64,000 bases of DNA from an uncultured Paracoccaceae bacterium. Its GTDB lineage: Bacteria > Pseudomonadota > Alphaproteobacteria > Rhodobacterales > Rhodobacteraceae. Under the pieces are notes generated by a model. It was not told the origin of the DNA. It made no database searches and worked only from the letters and a program-made list of their open reading frames with translations. A program made the translations under genes and the position numbers. The number at the start of each line of letters is the position of its first letter. The first letter of the stretch is position 1. Shown piece by piece: positions 7,623 to 15,978 of the stretch. The stretch spans positions 1 to 64,000 of the forward strand of contig OY288166.1 of the NCBI GenBank assembly GCA_958439195.1, written 5' to 3'.

Positions 7623-8606
7623 ATGACCCAAACGCCCCGAACGCCAGAGGTGCCCAGCGGCACACCAACTGGCACCGTCGCGGATGCCCCGCGTGGCAAC
7701 TGGGTCGATACGCTGGCCCCTGCCGCAACCCGCCCCTACCTGCGTCTGTCGCGCGCGGACCGCCCCATTGGCACATGGCTGTTGTGGCTGCCCTGCCTTT
7801 GGGCCATCGCTCTGGCGGCCGCCAGCACGGGCGGCTTTTCCCTGCACGATCTGTGGCTTGCGGCCTCCTCTGGTCTGGGTGCTTTCCTGATGCGCGGCGC
7901 GGGCTGCACCTGGAACGACATCACCGACCGTCACATCGACGCCGCCGTTGCCCGCACCAGATCACGGCCTATCCCGTCAGGTCAGATCAGCGTCAAACAG
8001 GCGCTGGTCTGGATGGCCCTTCAGGCGATCGTCGCGGCGGCGATCCTGTTCACCTACCACCCGCTGGCCATCGCCCTTGGCATCGGCTCGCTGGCACTTG
8101 TCGCCATTTACCCCTTTGCCAAGCGTTTCACCTGGTGGCCGCAGGCGTTTCTCGGCCTTGCCTTCAACTGGGGCGCGCTGCTCCTCTGGGCCGCGCAGAC
8201 CGGAAGCCTGGGCCTTGCGCCCCTGTTGCTTTACGCCGCAGGCTTCACCTGGACGCTGTTCTACGACACGATCTATGCCCATCAGGACCGCGAAGATGAC
8301 GCCCTGATCGGTGTCCGCTCCACCGCACGGCTGTTCGCAGAAAACACACCGCGCTGGCTCGCCGCCTTTCTGATCGCCACCGTAACGCTCATGGCCGGTG
8401 CGGTGATCGCGGCCCTTCTGCCCCTTGCCACGCCTTGGCCCTTGATGGTCGCACTGGCAGGCGTCTGGGCGATGGGTCTGCATATGTTCGGCCAGTTGCG
8501 CCGCCTGAATATCGACGACCCTGCCCTTTGCCTGATCCTGTTCCGGTCCAATCGTGATACAGGGCTGATCCCTGCGCTGTTTCTTGCCGCCGCAGTGCTG
8601 GTTTGA
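7623..8606 (+). CDS. ubiA: 4-hydroxybenzoate polyprenyltransferase UbiA
   Basis: This 327-residue integral membrane enzyme prenylates 4-hydroxybenzoate in ubiquinone synthesis. It shows both aspartate-rich UbiA motifs: NDITDRHIDAAVARTRSRP near residue 98 and YAHQDREDDALIGVRSTA near 218. About eight to nine hydrophobic helices lie around them. The first 35 residues are polar and low in conservation, so translation could begin slightly later. It is divergent from rsmE with a 12-base gap, so one or both promoters must lie within coding sequence. Confidence 0.95.
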   Translation: MTQTPRTPEVPSGTPTGTVADAPRGNWVDTLAPAATRPYLRLSRADRPIGTWLLWLPCLWAIALAAASTGGFSLHDLWLAASSGLGAFLMRGAGCTWNDITDRHIDAAVARTRSRPIPSGQISVKQALVWMALQAIVAAAILFTYHPLAIALGIGSLALVAIYPFAKRFTWWPQAFLGLAFNWGALLLWAAQTGSLGLAPLLLYAAGFTWTLFYDTIYAHQDREDDALIGVRSTARLFAENTPRWLAAFLIATVTLMAGAVIAALLPLATPWPLMVALAGVWAMGLHMFGQLRRLNIDDPALCLILFRSNRDTGLIPALFLAAAVLV

Positions 8607-8706
8607 TTGATCCCACCCCCCACGCGACGTAAGCACATGGAACGCGCAAAGAATCCCCTGCCGGGGGTGGCATCTGCGCCGGAACAGCCCTGATGAAAGC
8701 CGCCTG

Positions 8707-8805
8707 ATGCGCCTGCCCAAACTGCGCCTGCCCAATTTGCGCCAGCCCAACCTGCGTATGCCCAACCTGCGCCTGGCCGACTTACGCCTGCCGAATCTTC
8801 GCGTC
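8707..8805 (+). repeat. 15-bp tandem coding repeat
   Basis: Six copies of a 15-bp unit related to CTGCGCCTGCCCAA encode the pentads RLPKL, RLPNL, RQPNL, RMPNL, RLADL and RLPNL. The phrase pattern (PNLRx, ADLRL) resembles pentapeptide-repeat proteins. The array lies immediately before the membrane helix. Confidence 0.75.
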
Positions 8806-11259
8806 ATGGCAAAGCGTGGACGCCGCCTGCCGCAGGGTGTGATCGCGCTGCTGGCCTTTTCCGCCGCAGGGGCTTTCGCGGTTTTCATCGCCATGACCGC
8901 TTCTGCCGTCATCGAACGCCGGTCAGTCAAGGCGATCAACTGGGCCATGGCCAATGAAGGCATCACCTGGGTCACGGCCAGCGCCGACGGTATGCTTGTC
9001 ACCCTGTCCGGCACCGCACCGAACGAAGCCGCCCGCTTTCGCGCCGTCAACATCGCCGGATCGGTCATCGACAGCGGCCGGGTCCGCGACACGCTGGACG
9101 TAACCCCCGCAACACAGGTTCAAGCCCCCCGTTTCTCCATCGAAATGCTGCGCAACGATGATGGGATTCAGTTGATCGGCCTGTTGCCCGAAGGTGATAG
9201 CGAAACCATCCTCGCAACGGCAGCCATCGAACTGGCCCGTGGTGTCCCGGTGGCCGACATGCTGGAAACCGCCGCCTATGCCCCGCCAGACACATGGCAA
9301 CCCGCCTTTGACCTTGGCCTTGCGGCGCTGAAACTGCTCCCCCGGTCCAAGATTTCGGTCGCCGCCGATGGGGTGGAAGTCACCGCCATCGCCGCCAGCG
9401 ACGCGGAAAAACGCACGCTGGAAAGCGAACTGGCCCGCCTGCGCCCCGAAGGCTTGCCGCTTCTGGTCAACATCTCGGCCCCGCGCCCGGTGATCACCCC
9501 CTTCACCCTGCGCTTTGTAAAGGATGCCGATGGTGCGCGCTTTGATGCCTGTTCTGCCGATACCGATGCCGCCCGCACCCGCATCCTGGCTGCCGCCACC
9601 GCAGCAGGGGTGATCGGCAAAACCAATTGCACCGTTGGCCTTGGCGTGCCCACCCCCCGATGGGCCGATGCCGCCGAAGCCGGCATCCGCGCCATTGACG
9701 CGATCGGCCAAGGCACCATCACCATGTCCGATGCCGACATCTCGCTTGTCGCCGCCGAAGGCACCGATCAGGCGGTGTTCGACCGCGCCGTGGGCGAATT
9801 GAAGGCCGCGCTGCCGCAGGTCTTTTCGCTGGATGCCGCGCTGCCCAAACCCGCCACCGCCGCCGCCGCAGGCCCGGCGGAATTTACCGCAACTCTGTCA
9901 CCCGAAGGCAAGGTCGACCTGCGCGGCCGCCTGACCGACGATCTGCAACGCGCCGCCATCGACAGCGTGGCCCAGGCCGAATTTGGCGCCGGAAATGTGT
10001 TCAACGCCACCCGCATTGATCCCGAACTGCCCGATGGCTGGCCGGTCCGCGTTCTGGCAGGGCTGGAATCGCTGGCCGAACTGGAAGAAGGCAGCCTTCT
10101 GGTGCGCGAAGACACGGTCGAGGTATCGGGTGTCACCGGATCACAAAACGTGCGCGGCCGGATCAGCCAGATCCTGTCGGACAAGCTGGGCCAAGGCCAG
10201 ACCTTCAAGGTCAGCGTCACCTATGACGCCGACCGCGACCCGCTGGCCGCCCTGCCAACCCCGCAGGAATGCCTTGCCACAATCGACGCGCTGCTGGCCG
10301 ATCAAAAGATCACCTTCCCCCCCGGCAGCGCCGAAATTGATGCGACAACTGGCCAGTTGATGACCCGCCTCGCCGACGCGCTGAATGAATGCACTGCGAT
10401 GCCGCTGGAAATCGCGGGCCACACCGACAGTCAAGGCTCGGAAGAAGGCAACCGCGCCCTGTCGCAGGCCCGTGCCGAGGCGGTCCTTCTCGCGCTGCAA
10501 GGTCGCCGGGTCGAGGTGTCTGAAATGCGCGCCGTGGGCTATGGCGAAACCCGCCCCATCGCCGACAACGAAACCGAAGAAGGCCGTGACGCCAACCGCC
10601 GGATCGAATTCACCCTGATCGGTGCGGAACCGGCCCCCGCCCCGGATCTTGCCGCAACCGATCCCGCAACAGCCGGGTCTACGGCTGCCACCTCCGGCAC
10701 CATGATCCCTGCGCTGGCCCCGCCCGCCGACGGCGCGGCCTGCGTGGCCAACATCACCACCCTTCTGGCACGCGACAAGATCACCTTCGATCCCGGTTCC
10801 GACGACATCTCCGATGCCTCCCTGCCGCTCGTCGATGCGCTTTCGGAATTGCTGAAACAATGCCCCGGCGTCCCCGTCGAAGTGGCGGGCCACACCGATT
10901 CGCAGGGCACCGAACGCAACAACCTGACCCTGTCCGAAGACCGGGCAAAGGCCGTTCTGGTCGCCCTTGCCGAACGCGGGGTGGATGTCGCCACGCTCAA
11001 GGCCGTGGGTTATGGCGAAACCCGCCCCATAGCCGACAACGGCACCGATGACGGGCGCGAGGCGAACCGCCGCATCGAATTCACCCTGATCGGCGTCCCC
11101 GCCGCGCCCGCGACAACGCCATCCCCCGCAGCGCAGGCGCAACCCCCCGCGACCACCCCCCCATCAGGCACCCCCGACTTCTCGAACGACACCAGCCCCT
11201 CTGTCGCACCGCAGGAAAAGACCTTGCGTCCGACCGCCCGTCCCGCGAATAACGGCTAA
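8707..11259 (+). CDS. Envelope protein with two C-terminal OmpA domains and an N-terminal pentad repeat
   Basis: The 850-residue protein starts with six five-residue units of the form R-x-P-N-L (residues 2-31). One membrane helix (about 42-66) follows, then a long periplasmic region with BON-like segments. Two OmpA-type peptidoglycan-binding domains lie at about 519-640 and 675-797. Both contain AGHTDSQG, AVGYGETRPIADN and ANRRIEFTLIG, so the second looks like an internal duplication. A proline-rich tail ends the protein. Related Rhodobacterales OmpA proteins share the middle region. An alternative start MAKRGRRLPQG at 8806 would omit the repeats. Confidence 0.88.
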   Translation: MRLPKLRLPNLRQPNLRMPNLRLADLRLPNLRVMAKRGRRLPQGVIALLAFSAAGAFAVFIAMTASAVIERRSVKAINWAMANEGITWVTASADGMLVTLSGTAPNEAARFRAVNIAGSVIDSGRVRDTLDVTPATQVQAPRFSIEMLRNDDGIQLIGLLPEGDSETILATAAIELARGVPVADMLETAAYAPPDTWQPAFDLGLAALKLLPRSKISVAADGVEVTAIAASDAEKRTLESELARLRPEGLPLLVNISAPRPVITPFTLRFVKDADGARFDACSADTDAARTRILAAATAAGVIGKTNCTVGLGVPTPRWADAAEAGIRAIDAIGQGTITMSDADISLVAAEGTDQAVFDRAVGELKAALPQVFSLDAALPKPATAAAAGPAEFTATLSPEGKVDLRGRLTDDLQRAAIDSVAQAEFGAGNVFNATRIDPELPDGWPVRVLAGLESLAELEEGSLLVREDTVEVSGVTGSQNVRGRISQILSDKLGQGQTFKVSVTYDADRDPLAALPTPQECLATIDALLADQKITFPPGSAEIDATTGQLMTRLADALNECTAMPLEIAGHTDSQGSEEGNRALSQARAEAVLLALQGRRVEVSEMRAVGYGETRPIADNETEEGRDANRRIEFTLIGAEPAPAPDLAATDPATAGSTAATSGTMIPALAPPADGAACVANITTLLARDKITFDPGSDDISDASLPLVDALSELLKQCPGVPVEVAGHTDSQGTERNNLTLSEDRAKAVLVALAERGVDVATLKAVGYGETRPIADNGTDDGREANRRIEFTLIGVPAAPATTPSPAAQAQPPATTPPSGTPDFSNDTSPSVAPQEKTLRPTARPANNG

Positions 11260-11283
11260 GGCCAGCAAACCGACCAGGGACCA

Positions 11284-11613
11284 ATGAACCGCCAGGAATT
11301 TATCACCGCCACCGCCATCATCCTGTTGCTGGCCTTTGCCCTTGGCTGGTTCACCTATTGGCTGCTGCACCGCTTCACCCGCGTTGCTGGCGGCGATGTG
11401 GGCGAAATGGACAACCTCGCCCAATCCCTGCACGAGGCCGAAGAGGCCCGCGATCAGGCGCTGATCTACCTTGAAGAACGCGAAGCCGAGCTGATGAACC
11501 AGATCGCCCAGACCGAGGCCGAATTGCGCGCCGCGATGGAAGGCCTGCGCGATGCCCGGCACGAGGCCGAAGAAATGCGCGCCTATATCGAACGGATGCA
11601 CGCCGCGAACTAA
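11284..11613 (+). CDS. Small membrane-anchored coiled-coil protein
   Basis: The 109-residue protein has one N-terminal membrane helix (about residues 9-30, IILLLAFALGWFTYWLLH). A long charged helix rich in Glu, Ala and Arg follows (about 43-106) and should form a coiled coil. It begins 24 bases after the OmpA-protein stop and is probably in the same transcript, suggesting an envelope role with that protein. No named family is recognised. Its transcript ends at the twin palindromes at 11635-11676. Confidence 0.8.
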   Translation: MNRQEFITATAIILLLAFALGWFTYWLLHRFTRVAGGDVGEMDNLAQSLHEAEEARDQALIYLEEREAELMNQIAQTEAELRAAMEGLRDARHEAEEMRAYIERMHAAN

Positions 11614-11634
11614 GGCTCCGGCCTGACCCACGCC

Positions 11635-11676
11635 AAATTTCTTCGAAGAAATTTGCAAAAATCTTCGAAGATTTTT
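11635..11676. terminator. Twin palindromic bidirectional terminator
   Basis: Two perfect 20-base palindromes lie side by side: AAATTTCTTC plus its complement (11635-11654) and AAAAATCTTC plus its complement (11657-11676). The second ends in TTTTT on either strand. They separate the convergent genes at 11284 and 11680 and should end transcription from both sides. Confidence 0.75.
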
Positions 11677-11679
11677 GTC

Positions 11680-12495
11680 CTACCCCACCCCGCCCAAGCA
11701 GGCCTCCATCAAAGGCGATGCCGGATCACCCAGCGCGTCCACCACATCGAAATGGTGCCGCCCCGGATCCACCGTCCACGGGCAATCCCACGCCTCTGAC
11801 AACAGCCGCGCCTGCCACAAAAAGACCGGGCGCTCTTGCCCGCCCACCCAGACATGCGCCCCAACCCCCGGCCGCAATAGCGATCGTGCCGGGCTTTCCG
11901 CCGCGCATTCGGCGGTATCCAGCCGCAGCTTTTCGTTCATCGTTGTGCCCGCCAGCGGGGTCAGCTCGGCCAGCGGCGAAATCGGCACCACCCGCACCAC
12001 CCCCGGCACCGCCGTTCCGACACATCCCATCCGCGCCGCCAGATGCCCGCCCGCCGAATGGCCGGTCACCACAAGTGGCCCCTCCACCTCGGCGGCGGCA
12101 AAGGCGCAGGCCCGCGCCACCTCATGCGTCATATCTCCAATCCGCGCCTCGGGGGCCAGCGTGTAGGACGGCATCGCACAGGCCCATCCCCGCGCCACCG
12201 CGCCCGCCGCCAGATGCGACCACAGCTCACGCCCGAAGGCCATCCAGTATCCGCCATGCACAAAGACCAGCACCCCGCGCGGCCTTCCCTCTGGCAGAAA
12301 CAGGTCCAGCCGCTGCCGCGCCCCCGCCCCATAGGCCAGCCCCATCCGCGCCCGCCCCCCCAGCGAATCGCGGAACCCCGCCGCCGCCGCCTCCCACCGG
12401 GGTAGATATTCCTCGGCCCCCGGAATGAACGGACCATTGGCATAGGCCCGGTCCATCGCCGCACGATCCATTCCCCACAGGTCAGTTTCCGCCAT
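11680..12495 (-). CDS. Alpha/beta hydrolase, arylformamidase-like
   Basis: The 271-residue protein has the oxyanion motif HGGYW near residue 80 and the nucleophile elbow GHSAGGHLAARM near 145. A C-terminal HHFDVVDAL probably supplies the catalytic histidine. HGGxW with PSYTLAPEARI resembles eukaryotic-type kynurenine formamidases and related carboxylesterases, but no tryptophan-degradation genes are near. The start MAETDLWGMDRA at 12495 follows GGAAG; the frame stays open upstream without similarity. Substrate is unknown. Confidence 0.88.
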   Translation of the reverse strand: MAETDLWGMDRAAMDRAYANGPFIPGAEEYLPRWEAAAAGFRDSLGGRARMGLAYGAGARQRLDLFLPEGRPRGVLVFVHGGYWMAFGRELWSHLAAGAVARGWACAMPSYTLAPEARIGDMTHEVARACAFAAAEVEGPLVVTGHSAGGHLAARMGCVGTAVPGVVRVVPISPLAELTPLAGTTMNEKLRLDTAECAAESPARSLLRPGVGAHVWVGGQERPVFLWQARLLSEAWDCPWTVDPGRHHFDVVDALGDPASPLMEACLGGVG

Positions 12496-12621
12496 CTTGA
12501 CTTCCGTTTCCGTCGATTTGATCAAAATTAACATACCATCAGGCAATATTTCCCCGCCAGAACTGGACAAGCCCCCCCTCGCGGATGCATCCATCCTTAA
12601 CCCGAAAAGCCGGAGGCCCCC

Positions 12622-14100
12622 ATGCTCGATTCCGTAACCAACCTCGCGTCGCTTCTGAAAGACCCGACGCTTCTGGTCACCAAGGCCTATGTCGCAGGCC
12701 AATGGATCGACGCCGACGATGGCACCACCTTCCCCGTCACCAACCCCGCGCGGGGCGATGTGATCTGCCACCTGCCCAATCTGGGCCGCGCTGAAACCGC
12801 CCGCGCCATCGACGCCGCGCAAACGGCGATGAAGGAATGGGCCGCCCGCACCGGCAAGGAACGTGCCGCCATCATGCGCAAATGGTTCGATCTGATGATC
12901 GCCAACGTGGATGATCTGGGCAAGATCCTGACCGCCGAAATGGGCAAACCGCTGGCCGAGGCGAAGGGCGAGGTCGCCTATGGCGCCTCTTTCATCGAAT
13001 GGTTCGGCGAAGAGGCCAAGCGCGTCTATGGCGAAACCATCCCCGGCCATCAGCGTGACAAGCGCATCACTGTGATCAAGCAACCCATCGGTGTGGTCGG
13101 CTCCATCACGCCCTGGAACTTCCCCAACGCAATGATCGCCCGCAAGGTCGGCCCGGCCCTCGCCGCAGGCTGCGGCTTTGTCGCCCGGCCCGCGGCGGAA
13201 ACCCCGCTTTCGGCGCTCGCAATGGCGGTCCTTGGCGAACGTGCCGGCCTGCCTGCGGGCATCTTCTCGGTCATCACTTCGATCCGGTCCTCCGATATCG
13301 GCAAGGAATTCTGCGAAAACCACGCGGTGCGCAAACTCACCTTCACGGGGTCCACCGAAGTGGGCCGCATCCTGTTGCGTCAGGCCGCCGATCAGGTGAT
13401 GAAATGCTCCATGGAACTGGGCGGCAACGCGCCCTTCATCGTGTTCGATGATGCCGATCTGGACGCCGCCGTCGCGGGTGCCATGATTTCCAAATTCCGC
13501 AACAACGGCCAGACCTGCGTTTGCGCCAACCGCATCTATGTGCAGGCGGGCGTCTATGACGCCTTCGCCAAAAAGCTGGCCGAGGCGGTGGCAAAAACCA
13601 AGGTTGGCGATGGCCTGTCCGAAGACGTCACCTTTGGCCCACTGATCAACGACAAGGCGGTGGTCAAGGTCGAAGAACACATCGCCGACGCCGTATCAAA
13701 AGGCGCCAAGGTTGAAACCGGCGGCAAGCGCCACGAACTTGGCGGCAGCTTCTTCCAACCCACCATCCTGACCGGCGTCACCACCGACATGCTGGTCACG
13801 AATGAAGAAACCTTCGGCCCCCTCGCCCCGCTGTTCAAATTCGACACCGAGGAAGAGGTGATCGAACTCGCCAACGCCACCATCTTCGGCCTGGCCTCTT
13901 ACTTCTACGCCCGCGACATCGGCCGCATCACCCGTGTGCAAGAGGCGCTTGAATACGGCATGGTCGGCGTCAACACCGGCCTGATTTCCACCGAAGTCGC
14001 CCCCTTTGGCGGGGTAAAGCAATCCGGTCTTGGCCGCGAAGGCAGCCATCATGGCATGGAGGACTACCTGGAAATGAAATACATCTGCCTCAGCATCTGA
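12622..14100 (+). CDS. gabD: NAD(P)-dependent succinate-semialdehyde dehydrogenase
   Basis: The 492-residue aldehyde dehydrogenase oxidises succinate semialdehyde to succinate (GABA shunt). It carries GSITPWNFPNAM, MELGGNAPFIVFDDADLD with the catalytic glutamate near residue 265, and NNGQTCVCANRIYV with the catalytic cysteine near 299. GVKQSGLGREGSHHGMEDYLE near the C terminus is typical of GabD. One variation is FVARPAAETPLSALA, where most relatives have VVKPA, so a conserved cofactor-loop lysine is an arginine here. A GGAGG site precedes the start. No gabT is adjacent. Confidence 0.93.
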   Translation: MLDSVTNLASLLKDPTLLVTKAYVAGQWIDADDGTTFPVTNPARGDVICHLPNLGRAETARAIDAAQTAMKEWAARTGKERAAIMRKWFDLMIANVDDLGKILTAEMGKPLAEAKGEVAYGASFIEWFGEEAKRVYGETIPGHQRDKRITVIKQPIGVVGSITPWNFPNAMIARKVGPALAAGCGFVARPAAETPLSALAMAVLGERAGLPAGIFSVITSIRSSDIGKEFCENHAVRKLTFTGSTEVGRILLRQAADQVMKCSMELGGNAPFIVFDDADLDAAVAGAMISKFRNNGQTCVCANRIYVQAGVYDAFAKKLAEAVAKTKVGDGLSEDVTFGPLINDKAVVKVEEHIADAVSKGAKVETGGKRHELGGSFFQPTILTGVTTDMLVTNEETFGPLAPLFKFDTEEEVIELANATIFGLASYFYARDIGRITRVQEALEYGMVGVNTGLISTEVAPFGGVKQSGLGREGSHHGMEDYLEMKYICLSI

Positions 14101-14111
14101 AAGGGTTCCGG

Positions 14112-14198
14112 ATGATCAGACGGTCGGTCCTGTTTCTTACCCTATCCCTCACCCTCGCCGCCTGTGGCGGGGGTGTGCCGATTGTGCCCTTCATCTAG
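14112..14198 (+). CDS. 28-residue putative lipoprotein
   Basis: A very short gene encodes MIRRSVLFLTLSLTLAAC followed by GGGVPIVPFI. The signal peptide and LAAC lipobox are complete, so the mature peptide would be an 11-residue lipidated tail. It starts 11 bases after the gabD stop and may be translated from the same message. I recall similar very short lipoproteins with a VPFI ending from related genomes but cannot verify this here. Confidence 0.6.
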   Translation: MIRRSVLFLTLSLTLAACGGGVPIVPFI

Positions 14199-14243
14199 GG
14201 CTGATGTGATGCCTGGATCTTGCGGGCGCATCTGACGACCGGG

Positions 14244-14873
14244 TCAGCCCGCAACCAACACCGCCTCGATCTGACCCCAGATCGCGGCAATCGCATCTTG
14301 GGCGCCTGGCACCACATCGGCAAAAACCGCCTCGCGCATCCCAAAGGTATAGATCGCCCAGATCGCCGCCAGCGCATCGCCCACGGCCACATGCCTGCGG
14401 AATAACCCTGTTGCCTGCCCTTCGCGGATCAACCGTTCGACCGGCGCCAGAAAGGCCTGTCGCGCGCTGCGGTTTTCGGCCTCTGCCGCCGCAGACCAGC
14501 TCCAGCCATGCGCCTGCAACACTTTCAACAGCTTTGGATCGGCCAGATCGAACGCCGCCCAGTCCATCAGAACATCGCGCAGCCGCTCGGTCGCGCTGCC
14601 CGGACCTTCGGCAATCGCCTCTGTCCGCTCCAGCAGCGCCGCATGAACATCCTTGACCATCGCCGTGATCAACCCGGCCTTTCCGTCGAAATAGGCGTTG
14701 ATCAGGCTGTGTGAAACACCTGCCCTGCGCGCCACCTCAACCACCGAAATACCGTCAATCCCACGCTCTGCCGCGATGGCGCGGGCGGCATCCAGCAACG
14801 CCTGCCGGGTGGAATTCTTCTGCGCCACACGCCGCGCGCGGGCCGGTTCAGTAAGGGTATAGGTGCGGGTCAT
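14244..14873 (-). CDS. TetR family transcriptional regulator
   Basis: The 209-residue DNA-binding protein has an N-terminal helix-turn-helix (about residues 25-70). The recognition stretch is ISVVEVARRAGVSHSLINAYFDGKAGL. A variable ligand-binding C-terminal domain follows. It is divergent from the 85-residue gene at 14986. A perfect palindrome built of TGACAAT half-sites lies in the gap and is a likely operator. The ligand is unknown. Confidence 0.92.
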   Translation of the reverse strand: MTRTYTLTEPARARRVAQKNSTRQALLDAARAIAAERGIDGISVVEVARRAGVSHSLINAYFDGKAGLITAMVKDVHAALLERTEAIAEGPGSATERLRDVLMDWAAFDLADPKLLKVLQAHGWSWSAAAEAENRSARQAFLAPVERLIREGQATGLFRRHVAVGDALAAIWAIYTFGMREAVFADVVPGAQDAIAAIWGQIEAVLVAG

Positions 14874-14901
14874 GCCCTGGGGCTTTAGCGGCTATGCAAA
14901 A

Positions 14902-14916
14902 ATTGTCAATGACAAT
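14902..14916. promoter_or_regulatory. Putative TetR operator
   Basis: ATTGTCA-A-TGACAAT is a perfect inverted repeat located 29 bases upstream of the TetR start. Another TGACAAT occurs at 14952-14958, inside a second inverted pair ATTTAC (14944-14949) / GTAAAT (14959-14964). The placement between divergent genes fits autoregulation and control of the neighbour. Confidence 0.55.
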
Positions 14917-14985
14917 GTCTTGCGCTTTTGCGCGATCACGACTATTTACGCTGACAATGTAAATGGGAAATCCGCTGGAACTCCG

Positions 14986-15243
14986 ATGATCCAAATGACA
15001 GACACCACACCCGAACTTCTGCGCCGCCTTGCCCTGCGGGCGATGGATGACGGCCTCCTGAACCTGTCCGAAGTTGAACGCGTCGAAGTGGCGACCGAAC
15101 TCTACCGTCTTGCCGATGCAATCACGGTGGAACCGATGACACGCGGCGATATAGACGCACAAAAGCAGGCAATCCGTCGTGTGGCGTGGCTGACCAAATG
15201 GCTGGAACGGGCAACACAGAAACCGGCGAAGGCCACCGAATAA
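14986..15243 (+). CDS. Hypothetical small protein
   Basis: The 85-residue, helix-rich protein from MIQMTDTTPELLRRL contains no recognised domain. The frame remains open upstream to 14863, but that part crosses the AT-rich operator region, so a start at 14986 (or the ATG at 14995) is preferred. It is divergent from the TetR gene and may be its target. The composition is typical of the genome. Confidence 0.6.
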   Translation: MIQMTDTTPELLRRLALRAMDDGLLNLSEVERVEVATELYRLADAITVEPMTRGDIDAQKQAIRRVAWLTKWLERATQKPAKATE

Positions 15244-15367
15244 CACGCGCCCAAAGGCCGCCGATAGCCGTTGTTATCGCATATCAGCCTTGCGCTTTTG
15301 CTTAGCACAACCAGATCGGCCATCTGAGATGACAAGGCAACTCGCCCAGTCATCGAAAGGATCGATC

Positions 15368-15913
15368 ATGCTGCCGCGTCTCCGCACCACAGCCACCGCC
15401 GCCATCGCGGCCCTCTCTCTCGCCGCCACCGCCGCCGCCCCCGTGCAGGCCGGACAGCGCGAACGCGACTTCCTGAAAGGCGTTGCCGCCACGGTCATCG
15501 TGGGCACCCTCCTCAACAACCAGCGCGCCCAGGCACAGCAACCCCGCTATTATCAGGAACCCCGCCAATATCAGCAGCAGTTCCAGGAGACGCGCCACTA
15601 TCAACAGCCGCGCCACCAGCAGCCTCAATATTACAGGCCGGCCCCCAACGAACCGGCCTATTTCGCCCAACCCTCCCGCCCCAGCGTCTCCAGCACGGCG
15701 GCGGCCCAGGCCTTCAAAAGCTACAGCCCCAGCGAACGCCGCGCGATCCAACGCCAACTGGCACGCGCCGGGTATTACGGCGGTGGCATTGATGGTGCCT
15801 TTGGCCCAGCCACCTATCGCGCCGTCGCCGCCTATGCCGCCGACCGGGGCCTTTACGGCCAGATCGACACCGCGTCAGGCGCCTATACGGTGTATGACAG
15901 CCTGATCTATTGA
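15368..15913 (+). CDS. Secreted peptidoglycan-binding-domain protein
   Basis: The 181-residue protein has a signal peptide (about residues 1-28, cleavage after VQA). A Gln/Tyr/Pro-rich low-complexity region follows (about 52-105). The C-terminal PG_binding_1-like domain contains RRAIQRQLARAGYYGG and IDGAFGPATYRAVAAY (about 120-165). It should act in the periplasm on cell-wall glycan. The start at 15368 is chosen for AAAGGA upstream and the signal peptide; an in-frame start 26 codons earlier would spoil the signal. A terminator hairpin follows. Confidence 0.85.
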   Translation: MLPRLRTTATAAIAALSLAATAAAPVQAGQRERDFLKGVAATVIVGTLLNNQRAQAQQPRYYQEPRQYQQQFQETRHYQQPRHQQPQYYRPAPNEPAYFAQPSRPSVSSTAAAQAFKSYSPSERRAIQRQLARAGYYGGGIDGAFGPATYRAVAAYAADRGLYGQIDTASGAYTVYDSLIY

Positions 15914-15921
15914 TGCCAAAA

Positions 15922-15952
15922 GGGGCGCCCCGGCCACCTGCCGGGACGCCCC
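15922..15952. terminator. Bidirectional terminator
   Basis: GGGGCG-C-CCCGGC pairs with GCCGGG-A-CGCCCC around a CACCT loop, one mismatch in a 13-bp stem. It is followed by ATTTCATTT on the plus strand and TTTT on the minus strand. It lies between the convergent genes at 15368 and 15979. Confidence 0.75.
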
Positions 15953-15978
15953 ATTTCATTTCAAAGCCGATGCCCGGA

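Noticed and set aside
11680..12495. Assigning the alpha/beta hydrolase as KynB
   Set aside because: Bacterial KynB is a metal-dependent cyclase-family enzyme; this protein is a serine hydrolase and no kyn genes are adjacent.
12496..13680. Upstream extension of the alpha/beta hydrolase frame to 13680
   Set aside because: The extension is antisense to gabD; the family start and ribosome-binding site are at 12495.
12622..14100. Treating the K-to-R change in the cofactor loop of the dehydrogenase as inactivation
   Set aside because: The catalytic cysteine and glutamate are intact and the rest of the protein is highly typical, so an inactive enzyme is not supported.
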